7,362 bases of DNA from an uncultured Desulfomonile sp. (GTDB taxonomy: Bacteria; Desulfobacterota; Desulfomonilia; Desulfomonilales; Desulfomonilaceae), in NCBI GenBank assembly GCA_937915285.1, contig CALDNG010000123.1, forward strand, positions 1 through 7,362, given 5' to 3'. Each line of letters opens with the position of its first letter. Position 1 is the stretch's first letter. Shown piece after piece: positions 1 through 6,022 of this stretch. The position numbers and the translations under genes are program-made. A model generated the notes under the pieces. The model ran no database searches. It was not told the origin of the DNA and saw only the letters and a list, made by a program, of their open reading frames with translations.

Positions 1-76
1 CTGCGGAGCACAGCCGATTAGGGAAGAAGTAAAACTGGGCGCATTCCCGAGTCTCATAAGGCTCGGGTTTTTTATT
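1..76 (+). promoter_or_regulatory. Possible regulated leader (attenuator) of the tonB-btuFCD operon, partly outside the window
   Basis: The left edge holds no gene. An intrinsic terminator (46-76) ends about 43 bases before the tonB start, and the gap (77-118) shows no -35/-10 pair and is too short for a promoter plus leader. The terminator is therefore more easily read as part of this operon's own leader than as the end of an upstream gene. GGGAA at 21-25 can pair with TTCCC at 44-48, which would consume the first three bases of the terminator stem (46-48), so two exclusive folds are possible. Corrinoid uptake operons are often controlled by cobalamin riboswitches, and the first bases could be the 3' end of one. 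The conserved core would lie upstream and cannot be checked here, so the riboswitch identity is a guess. Confidence 0.35.
46..76 (+). terminator. Rho-independent terminator ahead of tonB
   Basis: CCCGAG at 46-51 pairs perfectly with CTCGGG at 62-67. The stem can be extended inward by T52-G61 and C53-G60, leaving a six-base loop. Six T residues follow at 68-73, then A and TTTT, which is a textbook intrinsic terminator on the plus strand. It either ends an upstream transcript or, more likely given its closeness to the operon, works as a conditional attenuator. Confidence 0.8.
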
Positions 77-118
77 TTCCGACACACATCAAATACCCGA
101 AGCCGTGGGAAAACAAAC

Positions 119-1291
119 ATGATGGACATTAACGCCATCATTTTGGACACCGCATCTTTTAGTCTTGATTTTCAACCTGTCGCTGGAAAGGCCGGGCTCA
201 AAGTCGCTGGAGAAGTTCGCCCTGGGCAGTCTGGGCTTATACCGCGCATAGATGACGCTTTAGGTCAAATGAAGGCTGAAGTAGATCATGAGGGTTTCAC
301 GGAAGCTTTAAGTCTCCCTCATGAATGCGTCTATAATCTGCATGATGATCAGGTTGAGGCAGACATGGAAGAGTCTTTCCTTCCAAGACTGGCTAATGAT
401 TCAGGCGCCTGGACCAATACGGATTCGAACGCTTTGGACATGCCCTGGATTGATGAATACTCGTCTACGGGGTCATCGTTATTTCTCCAGAGAAAGACTT
501 CTCCCCTCTTTGGACAGACAGTCTATTCCAACATGGCTTCTACCTTATTTCACATCATTTTTATTCTTACGATCTCCTATACTGCCTACGCAGGCGCTGT
601 AGGCCAGCATGGCGCCCGTCCGGAGCCAATTTTCGTAAGTCTTGTGGACCCGTCTTCCTCAACGGTGTGCTCCACTGGCCGAGCTTCCATGGATTCGGCC
701 GCATCGACTCCATCAATTGCTGACCGTTCAAGGATGGATGGAGAAAAAAGCTTTTCAGACGGGAATACTGATTGCAGCCAAAGCCCGGTCTCGGTGGAAG
801 ACGGAAAAGTTAGCCAGGCAGAAAAACAGGAAAACGTTTCAGAGATACAAACCTCAAAACTCGTTGAGAAAGCCTCGGAAAGGTCCAGCAAGGATGCAAA
901 GGATGACGTCGTAGATTTCATGAGCAAGTCAAGGCAGGATTCGGTAGCCAGCCTGGCCTCCATAGCTCAAATTGAAAGACGTTCAGCATCCACGCGTGGA
1001 GACCGGATGGATGAATTCAAATTGAAGCTGCTCGCAGCCATTCACGATGCCGCCTATTACCCGAGGAAGGCCCTTCGATCCCAGAAATTCGGCGAAGTCA
1101 TGGTATCATTTACCCTGCTTGATGACGGCAAATTGGAGAATCTGAAAGTCGATCATTCTTCCGGTTCTAACATATTGGATGAAGCCGCCTTGCAGATACT
1201 CACAAACGCCGCAGAAAAATTTCCCCGGATTCCTGATTATTCTTCCCAGAAAAAACTAACTTACGTAGTTCCAATAACATTCAGGAAGTGA
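119..1291 (+). CDS. tonB: TonB-like energy transducer with long N-terminal extension
   Basis: TonB couples the inner-membrane proton gradient, through ExbB/ExbD, to outer-membrane receptors. The C-terminal 90 residues (about 300-390) look like a TonB C-terminal domain: a YYPRKA segment at 313-318, a strand like GEVMVSFTLLDDGKL, then an ILDEAAL helix and a final VVPITFRK strand. One membrane segment lies at about 140-161. In it S141 and H145 reproduce the S-x3-H pattern of the E. coli TonB anchor (S16/H20), which is needed for energy coupling. The periplasmic linker (about 162-300) is rich in Ser and charged residues and lacks the usual proline-rich stretch. The odd part is the roughly 138 residues before the anchor, against a few tens at most in typical TonB. 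The start is uncertain: ATG 119 has GGGA eight bases upstream, while ATG 365 has GAGG five bases upstream. The gene runs directly into btuF, suggesting a dedicated TonB for this uptake system. No exbB or exbD is seen. Confidence 0.85.
   Translation: MMDINAIILDTASFSLDFQPVAGKAGLKVAGEVRPGQSGLIPRIDDALGQMKAEVDHEGFTEALSLPHECVYNLHDDQVEADMEESFLPRLANDSGAWTNTDSNALDMPWIDEYSSTGSSLFLQRKTSPLFGQTVYSNMASTLFHIIFILTISYTAYAGAVGQHGARPEPIFVSLVDPSSSTVCSTGRASMDSAASTPSIADRSRMDGEKSFSDGNTDCSQSPVSVEDGKVSQAEKQENVSEIQTSKLVEKASERSSKDAKDDVVDFMSKSRQDSVASLASIAQIERRSASTRGDRMDEFKLKLLAAIHDAAYYPRKALRSQKFGEVMVSFTLLDDGKLENLKVDHSSGSNILDEAALQILTNAAEKFPRIPDYSSQKKLTYVVPITFRK
1283..1288 (+). promoter_or_regulatory. Ribosome binding site that decides the btuF start
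   Basis: AGGAAG lies inside the last codons of tonB. It is eight bases from TTG at 1297 but abuts the alternative GTG at 1288, so it favours TTG 1297 as the btuF start. Its placement suggests translational coupling with tonB. Confidence 0.55.
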
Positions 1292-1296
1292 CTCTC

Positions 1297-2220
1297 TTGA
1301 AATACCTCCAGTGTCTTGTGATGATGGTCACTCTGACGGTCTTTTTGGGTTCAGGAATCATTTTTGCCGAACCCCCCTTGTCGGCTACTGACTCTACAGG
1401 GGCAACGGTCACTCTTCCTCGCATTCCCCAAAGGGTGGTTTCACTTGCGCCAAGTTTGAGTGAGCTCGTTTTTGATCTTGAGGCGGGATCGAGCCTGGTC
1501 GGTAGAACCTCCAGGTGCAATTTCCCGGAAGAGGCCAGGAACGTCACCGACATCGGGGGTTACATGACTCCGGATTTTGAAAAACTGCTAACTGTCAAAC
1601 CTGAGCTAGTCCTGGCAACGAAGAACGGCATGAGATCCGAGTTGATACAACGCATCAAGACGCTTGGAATAGCCGTTTATGTTGATGACAGTTCGAGCAT
1701 CGATGAAATTGAAAAGCTTATAAAGAACGTCGGAATTCTGCTTGGCAAGACTAACCGGGCTGAACAGTTATGCATGGACATCGAATCTCGAAGAGAAAAA
1801 ATACGTGCCTTGATTTCAAGGTCAAATATCCCGACGGTCCTTTTTGTAGTGGGCATAAATCCCTTGATTGTGGCAAGCTCCAGTTCATTTGTGAGTTCTT
1901 TAATTTCGGAAGCCGGCGGAATAAATGTGGTGAATGATCTGAAAATTCAGTTTCCGAAGTTCAGCGTCGAAGAGGTTATAAGAAAGGATCCGGACGTCAT
2001 ATTCATGCTGGACAAGGAATGTCACGGTGTTGAATGTCAGTCATACTGGAAAAATTACGGTTTTTTAAAGGCTGTGAGCAACAAGAGGGTTTACGAAGTT
2101 GATTCCGACCTGGTCAGTCGACCTGGTACAAGAATAATTGACGCATTGGAGAGACTTACGGGGCATTTGCATCCTGAGGCAGCCTCCTTCATTCACTCGG
2201 CGCTTCCAAAGCTCCATTGA
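1297..2220 (+). CDS. btuF: Periplasmic corrinoid-binding protein (BtuF-like)
   Basis: This is the substrate-binding protein of a class III (BtuF/FhuD/FepB-type) ABC importer; it would capture cobalamin or a related corrinoid in the periplasm and dock on BtuC. The first 24 residues form a signal peptide, with likely cleavage after IIFA before EPP. The mature protein starts with a strand and RVVSLAPSLSELVF, then NFPEEA and VTDIGGYMTPDFEKLLTVKP, which is the usual first-lobe pattern of BtuF-like proteins. E95, in DFEKLL, and E225/E226, in SVEEVI, sit where the family has docking glutamates for the permease; this assignment is inferred. At 307 residues it is slightly longer than E. coli BtuF. GTG 1288 overlaps the tonB stop and would add three residues, but TTG 1297 has the better-spaced ribosome binding site. 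Haem- or siderophore-binding proteins share the fold, and the nearby cbiZ argues for corrinoids. Confidence 0.85.
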   Translation: MKYLQCLVMMVTLTVFLGSGIIFAEPPLSATDSTGATVTLPRIPQRVVSLAPSLSELVFDLEAGSSLVGRTSRCNFPEEARNVTDIGGYMTPDFEKLLTVKPELVLATKNGMRSELIQRIKTLGIAVYVDDSSSIDEIEKLIKNVGILLGKTNRAEQLCMDIESRREKIRALISRSNIPTVLFVVGINPLIVASSSSFVSSLISEAGGINVVNDLKIQFPKFSVEEVIRKDPDVIFMLDKECHGVECQSYWKNYGFLKAVSNKRVYEVDSDLVSRPGTRIIDALERLTGHLHPEAASFIHSALPKLH

Positions 2221-2251
2221 TAAAGCCTGAGGCACTGATTCAAAAGTATCT

Positions 2252-3253
2252 ATGCATTCAACCAACTCCATAAGGAAAACCATCCTCATCAACCTGGCTT
2301 TGTTAGGGTTGCTGGTGGTAACGATGCTGTTGTCACTTCTGCTGGGGAGCACTCACGTCGATTTTCAGGCTCTCCTGAACGCCGACACGACCAATCCTGA
2401 CTTCGTCAAATTCACTTCAATCCTATTGTCATACCGTCTACCGCGTCTGTTGCTTGCGGCTGTGGCCGGAGCTGGATTGGCCTGTTCCGGAGTGGTTTTC
2501 CAGGGAGTGTTACGAAATCCGCTTGCTGATCCCTACATTATCGGAATAGCTGCAGGAGGCGCTTTGGGGGCAGTGATATCGATAGCTGCGTTCAAATGGA
2601 CATGGCTGTTTGCAACCACCTGCGCTTCTTTTGCCGGTAGCCTGATAGCCGTACTCATAGTCTACGGACTCGCCTTTCTTAGAAAGACGGCCTCCTACAT
2701 GAATACGGTTATTCTTGCCGGGATCATAGTGGGGGCGTTGATGAACGCTCTCATGCTACTAATCATGTCGGTCACAAATTCCAGTGAAATCCAGAGGATA
2801 CTGTTCTGGCTGATGGGTGATTTTAGCCTTGCTGACTATCAAAAGGTTGTGTTTTCTGCTCCGATAGTCATTTTGGGGTTCATTTTTGTGTTCCTTAACT
2901 CCAGCCGATTGAACATTCTGGTTCTTGGAGAGGAATCAGCGCTCGGATTGGGTGTTGATGTGAAGAAGATCAGGTTTCTTCTGATAACTGTGGCCTCCCT
3001 CATGACCGGAGCGGTGGTGAGTGTGTCGGGGACCATCGGTTTTGTCGGGCTGGTAGCGCCTCATTCGATGCGGCTTCTTTTGGGTCCGGATCACCGGGTC
3101 TTGTTACCTGCGTCGTTTCTTGGGGGGGCTGCTTTTCTGGTCGCCTCGGACACCCTAGCCAGGTTGGTATCATACCCGGTGGAGTTACCCGTCGGGGTGA
3201 TAACAGCGTTGAGCGGGGCGCCATTCTTTCTGTATCTCTTGTTAAGGAAATAA
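2252..3253 (+). CDS. btuC: ABC transporter permease, FecCD family (BtuC-like)
   Basis: This is the inner-membrane subunit of the importer; two copies form the translocation path. The protein has 333 residues and is hydrophobic throughout, with about ten likely helices as in BtuC. Family landmarks appear in order: YRLPRLLLA (61-69), the FQGVLRNPLADPYIIG block (83-98), the GEESALGLGVDVKKIR cytoplasmic loop that contacts the ATPase (about 226-241), SGTIGFVGLVAPHSMRL (259-275), and the terminal ELPVGVITALSGAPFFLYLL helix (311-330). Nothing is truncated. ATG 2252 is the only start ahead of the first helix, but its ribosome binding site is poor: the nearest GAGG is about 19 bases upstream. It follows btuF after 31 bases and precedes btuD by 39, consistent with one operon. 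The family alone cannot tell corrinoid from siderophore or haem transport. Confidence 0.9.
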   Translation: MHSTNSIRKTILINLALLGLLVVTMLLSLLLGSTHVDFQALLNADTTNPDFVKFTSILLSYRLPRLLLAAVAGAGLACSGVVFQGVLRNPLADPYIIGIAAGGALGAVISIAAFKWTWLFATTCASFAGSLIAVLIVYGLAFLRKTASYMNTVILAGIIVGALMNALMLLIMSVTNSSEIQRILFWLMGDFSLADYQKVVFSAPIVILGFIFVFLNSSRLNILVLGEESALGLGVDVKKIRFLLITVASLMTGAVVSVSGTIGFVGLVAPHSMRLLLGPDHRVLLPASFLGGAAFLVASDTLARLVSYPVELPVGVITALSGAPFFLYLLLRK

Positions 3254-3292
3254 TCCGGTCATCAACACTCGTTTTATTGAATCGAAAATGTC

Positions 3293-4078
3293 ATGAAACC
3301 AAAAATCCTGGAGAGCTTTTCCGTAAGTGTCGTTCTGGACAACTCCAGAGTACTCGACAATGTAGACTTTTTCATGAATCAGCGTGAATTTGTAGGGGTG
3401 ATCGGTCCTAACGGGGCCGGGAAATCGACATTGGTCAGAGTTTTGTCTGGATTACAAAAACCGGATTCCGGATCGGTCCAGATACACGGAATGGACATTA
3501 TTTCAATGTCACGCCGGGAAATTGCCAGGGAACTGGCCGTAGTAGCCCAGGAAGAAAGCCTGGAATTCGGGTTCACTGTTACTGAGTATGTTTCATTGGG
3601 CCGAGCTCCCCACCACGGTGGGATATTCTTTGAAAACAGTCACGATCGAGATGTCGTCAGGAGCGCTCTCTCCAGGACGATGACTGAACCGCTCGCTGAC
3701 CGACGGGTCGAGTCGCTTTCAGGCGGAGAAAAACAGCGAGTAAGAATAGCTAGGGCTCTGGCGCAGCAACCCCGGATACTTGTCCTTGATGAACCCACCA
3801 ATCATCTCGACCTATACTCACAAATGAAGCTTGTAGAATTGCTTCAACGAATCAATGATCAGGGGATTGCCATAATGATGGTATCACATGACATAAATTT
3901 CATGTGTCTGGCCTGCCAGCGACTCAAATTGATGAGTAACGGCAGGATCATGTGTGAAGGCTCACCGGAAGAAGTAATCACCGAATCCCTGATAGCCAAG
4001 GCTTTCAATGTTCAAGTTCTAGTGGACAGAAATCCTGTCACAATGTCCCCCCGAATAACACCGGTACTGAATTTATAG
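3293..4078 (+). CDS. btuD: ABC transporter ATP-binding protein (BtuD-like)
   Basis: This is the cytoplasmic ATPase that powers the BtuC-like permease. All catalytic motifs are intact: Walker A GPNGAGKST (38-46), Q-loop glutamine 86 in VVAQEE, signature LSGGE (142-146), Walker B ILVLDE with D166/E167, the D-loop NHLD (170-173) and the switch histidine H199 in VSHD. The 261-residue length is normal for the FepC/BtuD group. The N-terminus lacks a strong ribosome binding site at ATG 3293; an out-of-frame ATG lies five bases upstream, so the start rests on the open frame and the usual distance to Walker A. The gene is last in the plus-strand operon. No terminator is visible between its stop and the opposing cbiZ stop 18 bases later. 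Confidence 0.9.
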   Translation: MKPKILESFSVSVVLDNSRVLDNVDFFMNQREFVGVIGPNGAGKSTLVRVLSGLQKPDSGSVQIHGMDIISMSRREIARELAVVAQEESLEFGFTVTEYVSLGRAPHHGGIFFENSHDRDVVRSALSRTMTEPLADRRVESLSGGEKQRVRIARALAQQPRILVLDEPTNHLDLYSQMKLVELLQRINDQGIAIMMVSHDINFMCLACQRLKLMSNGRIMCEGSPEEVITESLIAKAFNVQVLVDRNPVTMSPRITPVLNL

Positions 4079-4096
4079 AACTTTACATCGCCTTGA

Positions 4097-5242
4097 TCAT
4101 CTCCACTTCTCTGTGAATCCGAGGGCGAAAGACCTGTAGATCAGGCCCATGAAACTTTCTGCGCTCAAATCCATATCATACATTGACAATTCTCTAATGA
4201 ATGAATCAAATTTGTTGCGCTTCCCTGAAACGCAGCATGCTATCTGTGCACCCTGGAAACAGAAAATGTCCTTGACGCAGGCTGATGGCAGGACTCCCCA
4301 TAAGCATTTCTGCCGCAAAAACCTCAATGAGGAAAGGGCTGCCACTGTGGGGGGATCTAGGTTGATACTTATGAAATTTGAGCGAAACAGATCTCGCCGA
4401 CTTTCCGATAGAAGCTTGCAAACCTCATCGCAAAACCCTTGCTCGTCCCGGCTGAGAAGACCCAGTTGATTCATGCATGAACACTGAATGTTCGGGGTCA
4501 GCGAATTCTGCCACACAAGAGTCTTTTTTATGGCGGCAAGACCTGAAGTGGCGACAAGCTCACCAAGCTTGGTGTGTTTGCCGGCGCTAGTTAGAGCCGT
4601 CCCGCAGTCAATTGGGGCAGCCACAAGAATCTGATCTGTGCCGGTTCCGGTTGCAATGGAATCAGAATACCTCGAATGTATCTCAAGCTCCTGCAAAGCA
4701 GCGGCTTTGGCCTCTGTAGCGCTCACTATGCAGTCAACCAACGCGGCTTCTGTCAGGGCATGGTTGACGAAGAAAATGAGGTTAATTGTTCCGGCACGAG
4801 GTCTGTCGGTTTCATCCACAAAGATGAACTTTCCGGATTCCTCATATACCGAAGCAGGGTCAGCCGCCCTCATCGGATTGCTCTCCACTCCTCCAGTGCA
4901 TAAGCAGACTACCTCGAGATCCCGGAATTTAACAGATTCGATCGCTGCGTTATTCATGTTGGCCGCTGTTTCCAGCATGGCGGTCCGTAGTGGTGGTAGT
5001 CCATAATAATCGCATATCATCGCATGATATGCGTCAGGCTCCTCTATCATCATCGAGTTCGATTCTGTGAAATGGTCTCGAGGCTCACAGCACTGATGGT
5101 TACAAACGTATTCCAGATGAGAGCAGAAACCTCCACCGACACGGCACGTTGAAAGTGAATGGAAAGGTTTGAGCAATGTCGCTATTAGTATTTTTTCTTC
5201 ACGACGAACTTCTATCGAGTCAAAAAAAGTTTTCAGTAGCAT
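4097..5242 (-). CDS. cbiZ: Adenosylcobinamide amidohydrolase (CbiZ) with extended C-terminus
   Basis: CbiZ hydrolyses the amide bond joining aminopropanol to the corrin ring. It turns adenosylcobinamide, or in some bacteria pseudocobalamin, into adenosylcobyric acid for salvage and lower-ligand remodelling. Residues 1 to about 240 carry the family pattern: LSTCRVGGGF (30-39), a CTGGVESNPMRAADP segment (115-129), GTINLIFFVN (151-160), SATEAKAAALQEL (174-186), TGTGTD (198-203) and HTKLGEL (223-229). The remaining 140 or so residues go beyond the usual domain and I do not recognise them. They include C-x-C (254/256), C-x3-C (271/275) and a CC pair (336/337); the whole protein has 19 cysteines. 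ATG 5242 has GAGG five bases upstream. TTG 5278 would add 12 residues with weaker support. The gene is convergent with btuD and lies downstream of the receptor and small-protein genes, across a terminator. Confidence 0.9.
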   Translation of the reverse strand: MLLKTFFDSIEVRREEKILIATLLKPFHSLSTCRVGGGFCSHLEYVCNHQCCEPRDHFTESNSMMIEEPDAYHAMICDYYGLPPLRTAMLETAANMNNAAIESVKFRDLEVVCLCTGGVESNPMRAADPASVYEESGKFIFVDETDRPRAGTINLIFFVNHALTEAALVDCIVSATEAKAAALQELEIHSRYSDSIATGTGTDQILVAAPIDCGTALTSAGKHTKLGELVATSGLAAIKKTLVWQNSLTPNIQCSCMNQLGLLSRDEQGFCDEVCKLLSESRRDLFRSNFISINLDPPTVAALSSLRFLRQKCLWGVLPSACVKDIFCFQGAQIACCVSGKRNKFDSFIRELSMYDMDLSAESFMGLIYRSFALGFTEKWR

Positions 5243-5246
5243 ATAT

Positions 5247-5251
5247 CCCTC
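5247..5251 (-). promoter_or_regulatory. Ribosome binding site that decides the cbiZ start
   Basis: Read on the minus strand this is GAGGG, four bases before ATG 5242. It supports ATG 5242 over the in-frame TTG 5278, which has only a weak GGTG upstream. Confidence 0.6.
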
Positions 5252-5313
5252 ACTGCTTCCAAATGGCTCGACCGTCAAAGTTTCACCGCTTTGCGCATTA
5301 GGATTCCAATGAA

Positions 5314-5327
5314 TTAATACCTATTAA
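5314..5327 (-). promoter_or_regulatory. AT-rich inverted repeat, possible operator or -10 region for cbiZ
   Basis: TTAATA at 5314-5319 and TATTAA at 5322-5327 are exact inverted copies separated by CC. The repeat lies 71 bases upstream of the cbiZ ATG, just past the terminator of the preceding gene, which is where a cbiZ promoter should be. Read on the minus strand, TATTAA resembles a -10 box, but no good -35 is found 16-18 bases away. The symmetric shape would suit a dimeric regulator. This is a single short site and may be chance. Confidence 0.25.
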
Positions 5328-5340
5328 AAGCCGGAGAAAG

Positions 5341-5375
5341 AAAAAAAGTGGGACGAGTGGGCAAAACCCGTCCCA
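5341..5375 (-). terminator. Rho-independent terminator after the receptor/small-protein genes
   Basis: On the minus strand TGGGACG (5375-5369) pairs perfectly with CGTCCCA (5355-5349), seven base pairs. After one C (5348), seven T residues follow (5347-5341), with further T and C beyond. It ends transcripts coming from the genes at 5435 and above. cbiZ therefore probably has its own promoter or depends on read-through. Confidence 0.8.
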
Positions 5376-5380
5376 TTAAA

Positions 5381-5395
5381 GGCGTACTAAACGCC
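5381..5395 (-). other. Second small hairpin next to the terminator
   Basis: GGCGT (5381-5385) and ACGCC (5391-5395) form a five-base-pair stem with a five-base loop. On the minus strand it immediately precedes the main terminator hairpin and is followed only by TTTAAT, a weak T tract. It may strengthen termination or protect the mRNA end. It lies just outside the coding sequence that ends at 5435. Confidence 0.4.
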
Positions 5396-5434
5396 GAAGG
5401 TACCTTTGAAGATGGCGCTTCTCAGGTTTTGTGG

Positions 5435-5956
5435 TTATCGGTTAAACAAATCCTTTTTTTCCATGTATGCGTTATAAGCCAGCCATTCCTGCAACTCGTG
5501 CAATCCTGCCTTTTTTATGTAGCCAAGATTTTTTATGGTGACCCGGCTGAAACAGTCCTGATCCGCGCTTCTGAATTCAATCAGGTCGCCTGGAAGAACA
5601 ATGAACAACTCCCGTGAAGGAGTGTAAACAGACTCAATCATCCCCTGGTCTTTCAAGTCCCAAGTTCCCTTGAAGGCGTAATGACGATAGGTAAAAAATC
5701 GCCTTCGAAAAGATGATTCGTCCACCCTTTGATGAGTAACTGCCCAGATACCGGGACATGTTGCGCGAAACTGAACCGGCCCTGAGTATCCAAGCTGGAC
5801 TGGCATGTCCGTGCAAGTCATTTCAATAGCGTTGTCAGTTACGGTGCGGCCCGATTGACCCAACGGCCCAAAACCGTACGCATCCCCATGGGTCACGGCC
5901 CAGCCCCCAACCAACACTACAAGCGTTAACGCCAGAACCAGCGAGTATCTTTTCAT
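5435..5956 (-). CDS. Small secreted protein of unknown function beside the receptor
   Basis: I do not recognise the family. The 173-residue product has a clear signal peptide: MKRYS, a hydrophobic core to about residue 20, and a likely cut after HGDA at 26. No lipobox cysteine is present, so it should be a soluble periplasmic or exported protein. The mature part of about 147 residues has three cysteines (C48, C67, C135), a segment rich in Arg and aromatic residues (SSFRRRFFTYRHYAF, about 82-96), a region of probable strands (ELFIVLPGDLIEFRS, about 116-130) and a helical, charged tail. ATG 5956 was chosen because AGGAG lies seven bases upstream and the signal peptide begins there. ATG 6010 would add 18 residues ahead of it. 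It follows the receptor stop by 66 bases in the same direction and ends at a terminator, so it is probably co-transcribed with the receptor and may assist it; that role is inferred only from position. Confidence 0.75.
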   Translation of the reverse strand: MKRYSLVLALTLVVLVGGWAVTHGDAYGFGPLGQSGRTVTDNAIEMTCTDMPVQLGYSGPVQFRATCPGIWAVTHQRVDESSFRRRFFTYRHYAFKGTWDLKDQGMIESVYTPSRELFIVLPGDLIEFRSADQDCFSRVTIKNLGYIKKAGLHELQEWLAYNAYMEKKDLFNR

Positions 5957-5963
5957 GATGTGA

Positions 5964-5968
5964 CTCCT
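5964..5968 (-). promoter_or_regulatory. Ribosome binding site for the small secreted protein
   Basis: Read on the minus strand this is AGGAG, seven bases before ATG 5956. It is the best ribosome binding site in the window and fixes the start at the signal peptide rather than at ATG 6010. Confidence 0.7.
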
Positions 5969-6022
5969 GAGGATGGCAGGCATTCCATTCATTACAATCA
6001 CTGTTTTCATAAACGATGCGTC

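Noticed and set aside
586..963. Open frame of 125 codons on the minus strand inside tonB
   Set aside because: It is antisense to the Ser-rich linker of tonB, has no recognisable domain, and no gene arrangement supports it.
1297..4078. Siderophore or haem importer instead of a corrinoid importer
   Set aside because: The families overlap, but BtuF-like first-lobe sequence and adjacent cbiZ make corrinoid the better reading; it is kept as the main alternative.
4122..4150. Possible hairpin (GGGC, CCTG / CAGG, GCCC) near the cbiZ 3' end
   Set aside because: The arms are short and interrupted and there is no T tract on either strand, so it is not a terminator.
4638..5006. Open frame of 122 codons on the plus strand inside cbiZ
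   Set aside because: It lies wholly opposite the conserved CbiZ core and its composition looks like a shadow frame, not a protein family.
5348..5617. Open frame of 89 codons on the plus strand across the terminator and small-protein gene
   Set aside because: It begins inside a terminator hairpin and runs antisense to a gene with a strong ribosome binding site and signal peptide.
5957..6010. N-terminal extension of the small secreted protein to ATG 6010
   Set aside because: The extra 18 residues would precede a normal signal peptide, and the best ribosome binding site is at ATG 5956.
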